Of a DNA stretch of 64,000 nucleotides, positions 26,601 through 35,475 are shown in pieces. The notes under the pieces were generated by a model, which did not search any database, had not been told where the DNA came from, and saw only the letters and a program-made list of their open reading frames with translations. The stretch is from Myxococcaceae bacterium (GTDB lineage: Bacteria > Myxococcota > Myxococcia > Myxococcales > Myxococcaceae). Location of the stretch: positions 1 through 64,000 of the forward strand of contig JAEUJQ010000076.1 of NCBI GenBank assembly GCA_016793095.1, in the 5' to 3' direction. Both the position numbers and the translations under genes were made by a program. The number at the start of each line of letters is the position of its first letter. The first letter of the stretch is position 1.

Positions 26601-28031
26601 TCACTGCTCCATCACCACGAGCGCGTACTCGCCCGCCCGCTCGACGCCCGACGAGACGAAGGTGTCGAGGACGAGGAACCAGGCGCCTGGCGTGACGGCG
26701 AAGGTGACCGTCTTGTCGTTGCGCGAAACGCACGAGCTGGCCGTCACCGTGTCGCGCAGCAGGTGCACGTCGATGTCCGAGGCGCCGAGCGAGACGACCG
26801 TCGCCCGCACCGTCTGCGCCCGCGTCGCCTCGAGCCGGTACACCACCTCGGGGCCGCCCTCGTTCGCCGTCGAGCACCCGCTCCAGGTCGCCACCCCGCG
26901 CGCGCCGTCCCTCGCCGTGTCGCGCACGTCGACGAAGGGGAGCGAGGGAATGACGAGGGGCTCCACCGCGGTGCCCGAGCCGGCCAGCGTCGGCGCGGCC
27001 GTGTCGCTCGACTGCCCCGCCGTCACCGCTCCCCGCGCCCTGGCGAGCGCCTCGAGCGTGAGGAGGTTGCGCACGTTGTTGCCGTACGCCAGGCCCGCCG
27101 ACGTCAGCAGGCAGCCGCGCGCACCGCCCGTCGGCGCGTAGACGTTGAGGTGCAGGTTGTCGCCCGCGAGGCCGTGGCCCGGCAGGGGCAGCAGCTGCCG
27201 GTGCACGTCGACGTACGGCACGCCGCGTGACTGCGCGAGCGCGCGGGTGACGCCGTTGTACCAGGGCACCTGCGCGTCGGCGGTCGCCGAGTCGTCGCGC
27301 GGCGGAATGCTCGAGATGATGGGCACCACGCCCCGCGCGAGCAGGAAGTCCACCAGCGTGAACATGTTTCGCCCGTAGGCATCGAGGTTCATGAAGCCGA
27401 TGTCGTTGGTGCCGAACATCACCGTGGCGAAGCGGGCGTTGGTGGCCGTCAGCTCGCGCTCCATGGGCGACGGTGAGCCGGCGATGGCCGAGGTCGCGCT
27501 CCAGCCGACGGTGGCGGCGAGCGAGGTGCGGTCGAGCGGCGTCGTGCTGCCGATGCGCGTCGCCTTGAACACGTCGATGGTGGGCTGCAGCTGCGAGCGC
27601 CCGGCGAGGTCGACGTTCATGCCCGCGAAGCAGGCGAGGAAGCTCGGGCTCACCGTGTGCGAGTCGCCGACCTTCATCAGGGTCGCGTCGTCGTGGACCG
27701 CGCGCGCCGCCACCCGCTGCAGGTTCGCCACCAGCCCCGGCGTGAGCGGCGAGTGGTCGCGGCCGAACGCATAGAGCACGCCCCCGTCGGACGGAGGCGG
27801 GCCCGCATCCATGAGCACGCTCCCCGCGTCTCCACCGGCGTCGCGCTCGGAGCCTGCGTCCCCCACGAGTCCCGCGTCGTCCCACCCACCATCGCCAGCA
27901 CCTGCATCGAGGCCGCCGTCCAACGCCAGTGCGCCCGAGCCCCCATCGACCTCCTCATCCCCTCCGTCGGGCAGGACACCGGGCAGTGGGCCGCAGGCCA
28001 GCAGGAGGAGGACAGGGAGTGACTGACGCAC
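26601..28031 (-). CDS. SGNH/GDSL hydrolase lipoprotein with C-terminal PPC-like domain
   Basis: This 476-residue protein likely starts at the GTG at 28031, giving a short lipoprotein signal (LLLLAC); the frame is open to an ATG at 28175, which would add low-complexity sequence. A DAG/DGG linker covers about residues 21-85. The catalytic domain has VGDSHTVS (Ser124), FGTNDIG (Asn209) and GDNLHLN (Asp291, His294), the standard SGNH set, so it is probably an esterase or acyl-hydrolase acting on extracellular or envelope glycans or lipids. The last 100 residues resemble a pre-peptidase C-terminal (PPC) beta-domain. The substrate is unknown. It is divergent from the hydrogenase operon across about 257 bp. 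Confidence 0.83.
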   Translation of the reverse strand: MRQSLPVLLLLACGPLPGVLPDGGDEEVDGGSGALALDGGLDAGAGDGGWDDAGLVGDAGSERDAGGDAGSVLMDAGPPPSDGGVLYAFGRDHSPLTPGLVANLQRVAARAVHDDATLMKVGDSHTVSPSFLACFAGMNVDLAGRSQLQPTIDVFKATRIGSTTPLDRTSLAATVGWSATSAIAGSPSPMERELTATNARFATVMFGTNDIGFMNLDAYGRNMFTLVDFLLARGVVPIISSIPPRDDSATADAQVPWYNGVTRALAQSRGVPYVDVHRQLLPLPGHGLAGDNLHLNVYAPTGGARGCLLTSAGLAYGNNVRNLLTLEALARARGAVTAGQSSDTAAPTLAGSGTAVEPLVIPSLPFVDVRDTARDGARGVATWSGCSTANEGGPEVVYRLEATRAQTVRATVVSLGASDIDVHLLRDTVTASSCVSRNDKTVTFAVTPGAWFLVLDTFVSSGVERAGEYALVVMEQ

Positions 28032-28148
28032 GACGAGGACGTCTGCCCCAACAGGTCTGCCCCCGCAAACCGACCCGACTCCGGCGTCACCATCGCGAGA
28101 CGTCACCCACCTTGACCTACGCGCAAGCAATGCAGTCCGAGAGGCCAG

Positions 28149-28173
28149 GGTGGGGCTCTTTGCATGCCCCACC
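28149..28173. promoter_or_regulatory. 8-bp inverted repeat upstream of the hydrogenase operon
   Basis: GGTGGGGC and GCCCCACC form a perfect inverted repeat separated by 9 bases. It lies about 115 bp before the hydrogenase small-subunit start and between divergent genes. Terminator use is unlikely, because no gene ends here. It is a candidate operator for hydrogenase regulation. Confidence 0.45.
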
Positions 28174-28204
28174 ACGACAAAGGCCCCTTCTTCCCCCGTT
28201 GGAA

Positions 28205-28218
28205 TTGAGCGTGCTCAA
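28205..28218. promoter_or_regulatory. TTGAGC-GT-GCTCAA dyad upstream of the hydrogenase operon
   Basis: A perfect 6-bp dyad with a 2-base centre lies 71 bp before the small-subunit ATG. Its size and symmetry suit a dimeric regulator. I could not place a convincing -35/-10 pair next to it. Confidence 0.45.
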
Positions 28219-28288
28219 GCAGACCGCGGGAACATGTCATGCACGTCGCGGCCGCTGATCGCCCTCTTACCGCGCGGGAGTGGACACC

Positions 28289-29395
28289 ATGGCTCGAGTC
28301 GAGACGTTCTATGAGTTGCTCCGCAGGCAGGGCGTCAGCCGGCGAAGCTTCACGAAGTTCTGCTCGCTGACGGCTGCCTCCCTGGGCCTCGCTCCGGCGC
28401 TCGCGCCGAAGGTCGCCCACGCCATGGAGACCAAGCCCCGCATCCCGGTGCTCTGGCTCCACGGGCTCGAGTGCACCTGCTGCTCCGAGAGCTTCATCCG
28501 CTCGGCGCACCCGCTCGTGAAGGACGTCGTGCTGTCGATGATCTCCCTCGACTACGACGACACCATCATGGCCGCGGCCGGGCACCAGGCTGAGAAGTGC
28601 CTCGAAGACATCCGCACCGAGTACAAGGGCAAGTACCTGCTCTGTGTCGAGGGCAACCCGCCCATCGGGAAGGACGGCGAGTACTGCATCGTCGGCGGCC
28701 GCCCGTTCGTCGACCAGCTCACCGACATGGCGAAGGACGCGATGGCCGTCGTCAGCTGGGGCAGCTGCGCGAGCTGGGGCTGTGTGCAGGCCGCCAAGCC
28801 GAACCCCACCCATGCGGTGCCCGTGCACGAGATCGTCAAGGACAAACCAGTCATCAAGGTGCCGGGCTGCCCGCCCATCGCCGAGGTGATGACCGGCGTC
28901 GTCTCGTACATCGTCACCTTCGACCGCCTGCCCGAGCTCGACCGCCAGGGCCGCCCGAAGATGTTCTACAGCCAGCGCATTCACGACAAGTGCTACCGCC
29001 GGCCGCACTTCGACGCGGGGCAGTTCGTCGAGGCGTGGGACGACGAGAACGCGCGCAAGGGCTACTGCCTCTACAAGATGGGCTGCCGCGGCCCGACGAC
29101 CTACAACGCGTGCTCCGTCACCCGCTGGAACGAGGGCGTCAGCTTCCCCATCCAGTCCGGGCACGGCTGCATCGGCTGCTCCGAGAACGACTTCTGGGAC
29201 AACGGCCCGTTCTACGAGCGCCTCACCAACATCAGCGTCTTCGGCGCCGAGGCGAACGCGGACCAGTGGGCGGCCCGGGTCGGCGTGGGCGTGGGCGTAG
29301 GCGTCGCGGCGCACGCGGCCGTCTCCGCTGCCGTGCGAATGACTGACAAGGAACGCCACAAGAGCCCGCCGATGCCGAAGGGAGGCCACGAATGA
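28289..29395 (+). CDS. hyaA: [NiFe]-hydrogenase small subunit, oxygen-tolerant (group 1d) type
   Basis: This 368-residue electron-transfer subunit of a membrane-bound uptake hydrogenase passes electrons from H2 through three Fe-S clusters. A Tat signal with SRRSFTK (17-23) ends near residue 45. Proximal-cluster Cys are 62, 64, 65, 160, 165 and 194, in [16 protein letters not shown] and VPGCPP. They line up with Cys17, 19, 20, 115, 120 and 149 of E. coli Hyd-1, including both extra Cys of the oxygen-tolerant [4Fe-3S] cluster. Medial and distal ligands lie in HDKC, MGCRGPT and [11 protein letters not shown]-terminal hydrophobic segment ([16 protein letters not shown]) is the membrane anchor. 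The ATG at 28289 has GGGAG eight bases upstream. ATGA overlap links it to hyaB. Confidence 0.97.
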   Translation: MARVETFYELLRRQGVSRRSFTKFCSLTAASLGLAPALAPKVAHAMETKPRIPVLWLHGLECTCCSESFIRSAHPLVKDVVLSMISLDYDDTIMAAAGHQAEKCLEDIRTEYKGKYLLCVEGNPPIGKDGEYCIVGGRPFVDQLTDMAKDAMAVVSWGSCASWGCVQAAKPNPTHAVPVHEIVKDKPVIKVPGCPPIAEVMTGVVSYIVTFDRLPELDRQGRPKMFYSQRIHDKCYRRPHFDAGQFVEAWDDENARKGYCLYKMGCRGPTTYNACSVTRWNEGVSFPIQSGHGCIGCSENDFWDNGPFYERLTNISVFGAEANADQWAARVGVGVGVGVAAHAAVSAAVRMTDKERHKSPPMPKGGHE

Positions 29396-31188
29396 GCACC
29401 ACGACGCCGAACGGCTTCAACCTCGACAACGCCGGCAAGCGCGTCGTCGTCGATCCCATCACCCGCATCGAGGGTCACCTGCGCATCGAGGTGAACGTCG
29501 ACGACAAGAACGTCATCCGCAACGCGGTCTCGACCGGCACCATGTGGCGCGGCCTCGAGACGATCTTGAAGGGGCGTGACCCGCGCGACGCGTGGGCCTT
29601 CACCCAGCGCATCTGCGGCGTCTGCACCGGCGTGCACGCGCTGGCGAGCGTGCGCTGCGTCGAGGACGCGCTGGGCATCAAGATCCCCGAGAACGCGAAC
29701 ACCATTCGCAACATCATGTCGCTCGCGCTCTACGTGCAGGACCACCTGGTCCACTTCTACCACCTGCACGCGCTCGACTGGGTCGACGTGGTCTCGGGCC
29801 TGAAGGCCGACCCGAAGGCGACGAGCGACCTCGCGCAGACCGTCTCGCCGTCGTGGCCGAAGTCGTCGGTCGGCTACTTCCGCGACCTGCAGAACCGGCT
29901 CAAGAAGTTCGTCGAGTCGGGGCAGCTCGGGCCGTTCCGCAACGGCTACTGGGGCCACCCTGCGTACAAGCTGCCGCCCGAGGCGAACCTCATGGCGACG
30001 GCGCACTACCTCGAGGCGCTCGATTTCCAGAAGGAGATCGTGAAGATCCAGACCATCTTCGGCGGCAAGAACCCGCACCCGAACTGGCTGGTCGGCGGCG
30101 TGCCGTGCCCCATCAACCTCAACGACACCGGCGGCATCGGCGCCATCAACATGGAGCGCCTCAACCTGGTCAGCTCCATCGTCGATCAGTCGCTCGCGTT
30201 CATCGAGCAGGTCTACATCCCCGACCTCGTCGCGGTGGCCGGCTTCTACAAGGACTGGGCGGCCATCGGCGGCGGGCTCGCGGGCAAGTCGTTCCTCTCG
30301 TACGGCGAGTTCCCGCAGTTCGCGAACGACCAGTCGAACAAGTCGCTGCTGCTCCCGCGCGGCGCGATCATCGACGGCAAGCTGACCGAGGTGCTCGACG
30401 TCGACCTCAAGGCGCCTGATCAGATCCAGGAGTTCGTCACCCACAGCTGGTACTCGTACTCGGACGAGACGAAGGGCCTGCACCCGTTCGACGGGGTCAC
30501 CGAGCCGAAGTTCGCACTCGGCCCCAACACGAAGGGGGACCGCAAGAAGCTCGAGGCGATCGACGAGAACGCGAAGTACTCGTGGGTCAAGTCCCCGCGC
30601 TGGAAGGGCCACGCCATGGAGGTCGGTCCGCTCGCCCGCTTCGTCGTCGCGTACATGTCGGGCCGCCAGGACGTGAAGGACCTCGTGGACTCGACCCTCA
30701 AGACGCTCGATGTGCCCATCACCGCCTTGTTCTCGACGCTCGGCCGCACCGCCGCGCGCGGGCTCGAGGCGCTCTGGTCGGCGAAGCAGCTGAAGGCGTT
30801 CAACGACAAGCTGATCGCCTCCATCAAGGCCGGCGACACCGCCACCGCGAACACCGAGAAGTGGGACCCGAAGTCCTGGCCGAAGGCGGCGCAGGGCGCG
30901 GGCTTCATGGAGGCGCCGCGCGGCGCCCTCGGCCACTGGATCAAGATCGAGGACACGAAGATCGCCAACTACCAGGCGGTCGTGCCCACCACGTGGAACG
31001 CGAGCCCCCGCGACGCGGCGGGGAAGATCGGCGCCTACGAGGCCTCGCTCCTCGACACGCCGATGGCGAACCCCGAGCAGCCGCTCGAGATCCTGCGCAC
31101 GATTCACAGCTTCGACCCGTGCCTCGCCTGCGCCGCGCACGTCATCGGGCCCGACGACCGGGAAGTCACGAAGGTCACCGTGAAGTGA
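29392..31188 (+). CDS. hyaB: [NiFe]-hydrogenase large (catalytic) subunit
   Basis: This is a 598-residue subunit holding the NiFe(CN)2CO site that splits H2. The N-terminal ligand motif is [16 protein letters not shown], and [10 protein letters not shown] precedes it. The C-terminal motif is DPCLACAAH, at 575-583. A 15-residue tail after His583 is the piece normally removed by the maturation protease once nickel is in. The length and tail match E. coli HyaB. It is co-exported with the small subunit on that subunit's Tat signal, so it has none of its own. The start codon overlaps the hyaA stop. Confidence 0.97.
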   Translation: MSTTTPNGFNLDNAGKRVVVDPITRIEGHLRIEVNVDDKNVIRNAVSTGTMWRGLETILKGRDPRDAWAFTQRICGVCTGVHALASVRCVEDALGIKIPENANTIRNIMSLALYVQDHLVHFYHLHALDWVDVVSGLKADPKATSDLAQTVSPSWPKSSVGYFRDLQNRLKKFVESGQLGPFRNGYWGHPAYKLPPEANLMATAHYLEALDFQKEIVKIQTIFGGKNPHPNWLVGGVPCPINLNDTGGIGAINMERLNLVSSIVDQSLAFIEQVYIPDLVAVAGFYKDWAAIGGGLAGKSFLSYGEFPQFANDQSNKSLLLPRGAIIDGKLTEVLDVDLKAPDQIQEFVTHSWYSYSDETKGLHPFDGVTEPKFALGPNTKGDRKKLEAIDENAKYSWVKSPRWKGHAMEVGPLARFVVAYMSGRQDVKDLVDSTLKTLDVPITALFSTLGRTAARGLEALWSAKQLKAFNDKLIASIKAGDTATANTEKWDPKSWPKAAQGAGFMEAPRGALGHWIKIEDTKIANYQAVVPTTWNASPRDAAGKIGAYEASLLDTPMANPEQPLEILRTIHSFDPCLACAAHVIGPDDREVTKVTVK

Positions 31189-31198
31189 GGAGGCTGCC

Positions 31199-31930
31199 AT
31201 GGCCACCGACTCCAGCACCGTCCCCCACATCGCGCCGGCACCCGACGCGCACGGCGGCGAGGCCCACCGCCACCTCACCAGCTACTACGTGTACGAGGCC
31301 CCGGTCCGCCTCTGGCACTGGCTGACCGCCATCCTCGTCTTCGGCCTCTCGGTGACGGGCTACCTGATCGCGGTGCCGCCGGTCTCCGCCGAGGGCGACA
31401 CGAACGACCTCTTCCGCATGGGCACCATCCGCGAGCTGCACTTCATCGCGGCGTACCTGCTCGCCATCGGCATGGCGTGGCGCGGCTACTGGGCCATCGT
31501 CCACGGGCAGCACGCGCGGCAGATCTACTACGTGCCCTTCTGGAGCCTCGAGTGGTGGAAGGAGGTCTGGGGCATGGTGCGCTGGTACCTCTTCCTCGCG
31601 AAGAAGCACGAGCGCTGGGTGGGCCACAACCCGCTCGCGCGAGCCTCGATGTTCGGCATGTTCACGCTGGGCTCGACCTTCATGGTGCTGACCGGCTTCG
31701 GGCTCTACGCCGAGCAGGCGGGCCTGGGCTCGTGGCAGGACACACTCTTCGGTTGGACGCTGTCGCTCTTCGGCAGCTCGATGGCGCTGCGCACCTGGCA
31801 CCACGTGGGCATGTACCTGCTGCTGCTGTTCAGCGCGGCACACATCTACGCGGCGGTGCGCGACGACATCATGGGGCGGGTCAGCACCATCTCGTCGATG
31901 ATCAGCGGCTGGCGCACCTTCCGGGACTGA
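31199..31930 (+). CDS. hyaC: Ni/Fe-hydrogenase b-type cytochrome subunit
   Basis: This is a 243-residue membrane cytochrome b with four predicted helices, which takes electrons from the small subunit to the quinone pool and anchors the complex. The first helix contains APVRLWHWLTAILVFGLSVTG with a haem-ligand His. A second His pair lies in RELHFIAAYLLAIG, and a late one in RTWHHVGMYLLLLFSAAHI. The family spacing is normal. GAGGAGG just before the ATG gives strong initiation, and the gap after hyaB is 10 bp. Confidence 0.95.
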   Translation: MATDSSTVPHIAPAPDAHGGEAHRHLTSYYVYEAPVRLWHWLTAILVFGLSVTGYLIAVPPVSAEGDTNDLFRMGTIRELHFIAAYLLAIGMAWRGYWAIVHGQHARQIYYVPFWSLEWWKEVWGMVRWYLFLAKKHERWVGHNPLARASMFGMFTLGSTFMVLTGFGLYAEQAGLGSWQDTLFGWTLSLFGSSMALRTWHHVGMYLLLLFSAAHIYAAVRDDIMGRVSTISSMISGWRTFRD

Positions 31931-31941
31931 AGGACACCACC

Positions 31942-32565
31942 ATGGCCCGCACCCCCGCGCTGGTCCTCGGCATCGGCAACCTGCTCTGGGCAGACGAGGG
32001 CTTCGGCGTGCGCTGCGTGGAGGCGCTCGACGAGCGCTTCGAGTTCCCCGACGGCGTGGTGGTGATGGACGGCGGCACCCAGGGGCTCGGGCTGGTGCAC
32101 GACGTCGCCTCGGCCGAGCGGGTGCTGGTGCTCGACGCCATCGACTTCGGAGACGACCCCGGCACCCTGCGCGTCATCGAGGGCGACGACGTGCCGACGT
32201 ACGCCATCGCGAAGAAGATGAGCATGCACCAGACGGGCTTCCAGGACGTGCTCGCGGCGGCGTCGCTGCTCGGCTCGTCGCCGGCCGAGGTGGTGCTCAT
32301 CGGCGTGCAGCCGCGCGACCTCGAGGACTTCGGCGGCGCGCTCACCGCCCCGGTGGCCTCGCGGCTCGACGACGCGGTGGCGCTGGCGGTCGAGCGGCTG
32401 CGGGGCTGGGGCTTCACGCCGAAGCCGCGGACGGTGGCGGGCGGCGCTCTGCTGGCGAAGAGCCTCGGCCGCACGGCGTACGAGTCCGGGCGCCCGTCTG
32501 CACAGGACGCGTGCCGCATCGGCGACATCCGCCTGCTGGCGGCGCACCTCGCGAAGGAGAGCTGA
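31942..32565 (+). CDS. hyaD: Hydrogenase maturation endopeptidase (HyaD/HupD)
   Basis: This 207-residue protease trims the C-terminal tail of the large subunit after nickel insertion. It opens with VLGIGNLLWADEGFGVRCVE, in which the Glu is a nickel-probing ligand. VLDAIDFGDDPG gives the conserved Asp, and MSMHQTGFQD the His, the third ligand. It is slightly longer than E. coli HyaD because of a C-terminal extension. It has 11 bp spacing from hyaC. Its substrate is most likely the hyaB product two genes upstream. Confidence 0.93.
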   Translation: MARTPALVLGIGNLLWADEGFGVRCVEALDERFEFPDGVVVMDGGTQGLGLVHDVASAERVLVLDAIDFGDDPGTLRVIEGDDVPTYAIAKKMSMHQTGFQDVLAAASLLGSSPAEVVLIGVQPRDLEDFGGALTAPVASRLDDAVALAVERLRGWGFTPKPRTVAGGALLAKSLGRTAYESGRPSAQDACRIGDIRLLAAHLAKES

Positions 32566-32569
32566 CTCC

Positions 32570-32875
32570 ATGTGCCTCGGCCTGCCCATGCGCGTGGTGG
32601 AGGCCGACGGCTTCGTCGCGGTCGTCGAGCGACGCGGCGAGCGGCAGCGGGTGAGCCTCGCGCTGGTGGGGTCGCTCGAGCCCGGCGCGGCCGTGCTGGT
32701 GCACCTCGGGTCGGCCGTGCGCGTGCTCGACGAGGCCGAGGTGGGCCTCATCGACTCGGCGCTCGACGGGCTCGACGCGGCGTTGAACGGGCAGAACGTC
32801 GACGGCTACTTCGCCGACCTCGTCGGGCGCGAGCCGCAGCTGCCCGAGCACCTGCGCCCGAAGGAGAAGACATGA
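32570..32875 (+). CDS. hypC: HypC/HybG/HupF-type hydrogenase maturation chaperone
   Basis: This 101-residue protein begins MCLGLPMRVV. The Cys2 start is the family signature: HypC-type chaperones carry the Fe(CN)2CO unit and hold the immature large subunit. AGGAGAG lies upstream. It overlaps the next gene by ATGA. The other maturation proteins (HypA, B, D, E, F) are not in this window. It could be the operon-specific paralogue (HybG/HupF) rather than the only HypC. Confidence 0.92.
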   Translation: MCLGLPMRVVEADGFVAVVERRGERQRVSLALVGSLEPGAAVLVHLGSAVRVLDEAEVGLIDSALDGLDAALNGQNVDGYFADLVGREPQLPEHLRPKEKT

Positions 32876-33240
32876 GCCCCCTCGACCGGCTGCTCTCGAC
32901 GTCCCAGGCGGTGCCCGCGTCGGGCGCCGATGCCTTCCTCGCGTCGGCGGGGCGGGGCGTGCTGCTCTTCACCGGCGACCCGTCGCAGCGGCCCGAAGCG
33001 CAGGACGTCGCCGTCATCGCGAGCGAGCTGGCGCGCAAGGTGCCGGGCCTGGCCATCGGCGTGGTGCCGCTCGCCGAGGAGCCGCAGCTGCGCACGCGCT
33101 TCGACGTCTCGGCGGTGCCGGCGGTGGTGTTCGTGAAGGACGGGCGGGCGGTGTCGACGCTCTGTCGGGTGCAGGACTGGGCGGTGTACCAGCGGGCGGC
33201 CGAGGTGCTGTTCGGCCGCGCGAAGGAGGTCGTCTCGTGA
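32872..33240 (+). CDS. hyaE: HyaE/HupG thioredoxin-fold hydrogenase chaperone
   Basis: This is a 122-residue protein of the HyaE/HupG family, thioredoxin-like but without a CxxC active site. The line RGVLLFTGDPSQRPEAQDVAVI and the late VSAVPAVVFVKDGRAV fit the fold. In other bacteria HyaE/HoxO binds the small-subunit precursor before Tat export. It starts inside the hypC stop (ATGA) and overlaps hyaF (GTGA). This placement is standard for the operon. Confidence 0.87.
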   Translation: MSPLDRLLSTSQAVPASGADAFLASAGRGVLLFTGDPSQRPEAQDVAVIASELARKVPGLAIGVVPLAEEPQLRTRFDVSAVPAVVFVKDGRAVSTLCRVQDWAVYQRAAEVLFGRAKEVVS

Positions 33241-34055
33241 GCGTCAACTCCGTGTCTCTGCCCGTCGTCGGTGCCGAAGCCGCGTCGGACGCGTTGCCCA
33301 CTGCGGCCCTCGAGGCGCTGCTCGGCTCCGCTGGCCCGCGCGCGCACGCCCTCGGCGACGTGAAGGGCGCTGACGAGGCGGCTCCGGTGCTGCGCATGCT
33401 GCTCACTGCGCTCGAGCAGGTCGCCGCGGGCGGCGTGCCGGTGGTGATTCCGCTCGAGGGGCTGTCGGACGAGGCGATGGCGGCGCTCTTCGACGCGCTC
33501 GCGGAGGGGGAGGTGACAGCGAGCGTGCGCGGCGCCCACGTGTACCGGCTGCGCGAGACGGCGCTGCACGGCGTGTGGCACGTGAAGGACGAGACGGCCC
33601 GGCGTGAGTACCTCGAGGTGGCCGACGTGCCGCAGGTGCTCCGCGGCGCCGACCTCGAGGCGACGAAGGAGCTGCTGTCCATCGGCAAGCCGCCCGAGGG
33701 CGTGATGAATGTGTTGCCATTGCTGGCCGAGCTGCGGCACCGCATGCAGACGTGGAAGCCGGGCGACGCGAACCACGTGGTGTCCTTCACGCTGCTGCCG
33801 ATGAACGAGGTGGACATGCGGCACCTCGAGGCGCAGCTCGGGCACGGGCCGGTGATGGCCGAGTCGCGGGGCTATGGCCGCACGCGGGTCGAGCTCACGG
33901 GGCACCGGCACATCTGGAGTGTGCAGTATTTGAACGTGATGGGCGCGGTGGTGCTCGACACGCTCGAGGTCGGCGACGTGCCGGGCGCGCTGCTGGCCGG
34001 CCGCGAGGACTTCGAGGACTCGGCCGAGCGGCTGACCGAGCTGTTGGGGGCGTGA
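33237..34055 (+). CDS. hyaF: HyaF/HupH hydrogenase expression/assembly protein
   Basis: This 272-residue protein starts at a GTG that overlaps the hyaE stop. The C-terminal half matches HupH/HyaF: PPEGVMNVLPLLAELRHRM, then GYGRTRVELTGHRHIWSVQY. Family members are needed for a mature small subunit, probably helping its Fe-S clusters form under oxygen. The N-terminal half is more variable. The next gene follows after one base pair, indicating tight coupling. Confidence 0.9.
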   Translation: MSVNSVSLPVVGAEAASDALPTAALEALLGSAGPRAHALGDVKGADEAAPVLRMLLTALEQVAAGGVPVVIPLEGLSDEAMAALFDALAEGEVTASVRGAHVYRLRETALHGVWHVKDETARREYLEVADVPQVLRGADLEATKELLSIGKPPEGVMNVLPLLAELRHRMQTWKPGDANHVVSFTLLPMNEVDMRHLEAQLGHGPVMAESRGYGRTRVELTGHRHIWSVQYLNVMGAVVLDTLEVGDVPGALLAGREDFEDSAERLTELLGA

Positions 34056-34056
34056 G

Positions 34057-34671
34057 GTGACGGCCGTGCGCGAGTGCGGCGTGTGCTGGTACGTCTACGA
34101 CCCGCAGGTCGGTGACGACGTGTGGCAGGTGCCGCCGGGCACCGCGTTCGACGAGCTGCCGCCCGAGTGGCGGTGTCCTCGCTGTGACTCGCCGAAGGAG
34201 CGCTTCCTGCCGCCGCGTGAGGAGGCGAAGGAGACGCGGCCCCAGACGCTCGAGGACGTCTACCGCGACATCGAGCGCACGAAGATGAAGGACGTGCCGA
34301 TCCTCAACGCCGCGCTGCGGGTCGAGGCGGTCGGCTTTCAGCCGTTCGCCGGCGGGCTGCTCGGCGCGCTGGTGACGCCGTGGTCGGTGAACGTGGTGTT
34401 CTTCCCGCCGAAGGGGCCGCCGGCGCCGCAGCTGGGCCGTGCGCGCGCGCTGCCCGCGGGCGTGGTGACGTTCCTGCCGCAGACGCTGCCGGGCCTGGGC
34501 GAGGTGGAGCTCCTGTCTCTCTTCTCGCCAGCGCTCGAGTTCGTCGATCAGCCCGCCGCCGTCGCCTGCGCGCAGGAGTGCCTCACCTTGCTCCTGACTC
34601 CCCCGAAGGACGAGCCGCCCGCGCCACCTTTGCCGAGCCGTCGCGAGCTGTTCGGCCTGCTGCGCCGCTGA
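34057..34671 (+). CDS. Fused rubredoxin (HupI) and HupJ/HybE hydrogenase assembly chaperone
   Basis: This is a 204-residue fusion. Residues 1-50 are a rubredoxin with ligands Cys7, Cys10, Cys40 and Cys43 (ECGVCWY and RCPRCDSPKE). Residues 65-200 match HupJ/HybE, with the family block LGALVTPWSVNVVFFP. In many operons these are two genes. HupI/HoxR helps the small subunit mature in oxygen, and HybE/HupJ is a large/small subunit chaperone. Fusion suggests both act on one assembly step. The GTG at 34057 is the start. A GCCGC-GCGGC hairpin (34664-34677) spans the stop codon at the end of the operon. Confidence 0.9.
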   Translation: MTAVRECGVCWYVYDPQVGDDVWQVPPGTAFDELPPEWRCPRCDSPKERFLPPREEAKETRPQTLEDVYRDIERTKMKDVPILNAALRVEAVGFQPFAGGLLGALVTPWSVNVVFFPPKGPPAPQLGRARALPAGVVTFLPQTLPGLGEVELLSLFSPALEFVDQPAAVACAQECLTLLLTPPKDEPPAPPLPSRRELFGLLRR

Positions 34672-34802
34672 CGCGGCACGTCGCGGGGCCGCAGCGCAAT
34701 CTCTTCGTTCGCCGGCCCTGACTCTGCACGCCGCCAACGCGTGTCTGACTCCAGTCAGCCCGCAGACCTGCAGCCCTGGGCAACTTCACCCCGACCTGGG
34801 CT

Positions 34803-35393
34803 TCAGGCCGGCGCGCAGAACGTGCGGCTGTACCACCTCACGACATCGAGCGCCGACACCACCCCGACCAGGTGTCCCACCTCGTCCACCACCTGCACCC
34901 GCTCGAGATTCCGGCTCTCCATCAACTGCACGAGCTGGTGCACCGTCACCTGCTCGCCAACCGCCACCGCCGGCGCGAGCGCGTCCTCCACCTCCGCGTG
35001 GGGTGAGTGCGCGAGGCCGATGAGCTCCGAGGTGAAGACCACCCCCAGGAGCGTGTCGTTGTCGTCCACCACCGGGGCGGACGGCGCGTGCGACGAGTTG
35101 AGCAGCGCGAGCGCTTCCTTCGCCGAGAGTTCGGCGTCGAGGACCACCGTCTCTTCTGGAATGAGGGCGCCCACCAGGCTCCGCGTGCTCACCACTCCCG
35201 CCGGGAGCTGGCACCTGAGCGCGTGCTCGTCGGCATCACGCAGCCGCTGGCACGACAGGCAGTCCGACACCGCCTGCGAGCGCTTCAGGGGACAGTGCAC
35301 CGTGGAACGGAACGGCTGCAGCCCATCAGGACCGACGATGACGACCCGTCGGATGGGCAGACGGACCGGGACGTCAGACTCGGTGGGCTGCAT
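34803..35393 (-). CDS. CBS-pair protein with N-terminal four-Cys cluster
   Basis: This is a 196-residue cytoplasmic protein. The C-terminal part holds two CBS motifs (APSAPVVDDNDTLLGVV, then VQVVDEVGHLVGVVSALDV), which typically bind adenine nucleotides. The N-terminal part has Cys34, Cys45, Cys48 and Cys61 (C-x10-C-x2-C-x12-C), a likely zinc or Fe-S site. No output domain such as a kinase or DNA-binding fold is seen. It ends facing the hydrogenase operon, 131 bp away, and is divergent from the deacylase gene. A redox or energy sensor is a reasonable guess, not shown by sequence alone. Confidence 0.78.
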   Translation of the reverse strand: MQPTESDVPVRLPIRRVVIVGPDGLQPFRSTVHCPLKRSQAVSDCLSCQRLRDADEHALRCQLPAGVVSTRSLVGALIPEETVVLDAELSAKEALALLNSSHAPSAPVVDDNDTLLGVVFTSELIGLAHSPHAEVEDALAPAVAVGEQVTVHQLVQLMESRNLERVQVVDEVGHLVGVVSALDVVRWYSRTFCAPA

Positions 35394-35475
35394 CTCGGCC
35401 CGAGGGAATCCAAGATCCGTTCCACCCGGGTGAGGTCGTGCGTGGGATCAAGCCGGACGTGCTACACGCACCTTC

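Noticed and set aside
28147-28166. Sigma-54 type promoter before the hydrogenase operon
   Set aside because: ggtggggctctttgca looks similar, but the GG to GC spacing is one base too long for a -24/-12 element, and the GG lies in an inverted repeat.
29212-31278. Minus-strand ORF of 688 residues opposite the hydrogenase large subunit
   Set aside because: The large-subunit frame is certain from its ligand motifs; the antisense frame is compositional.
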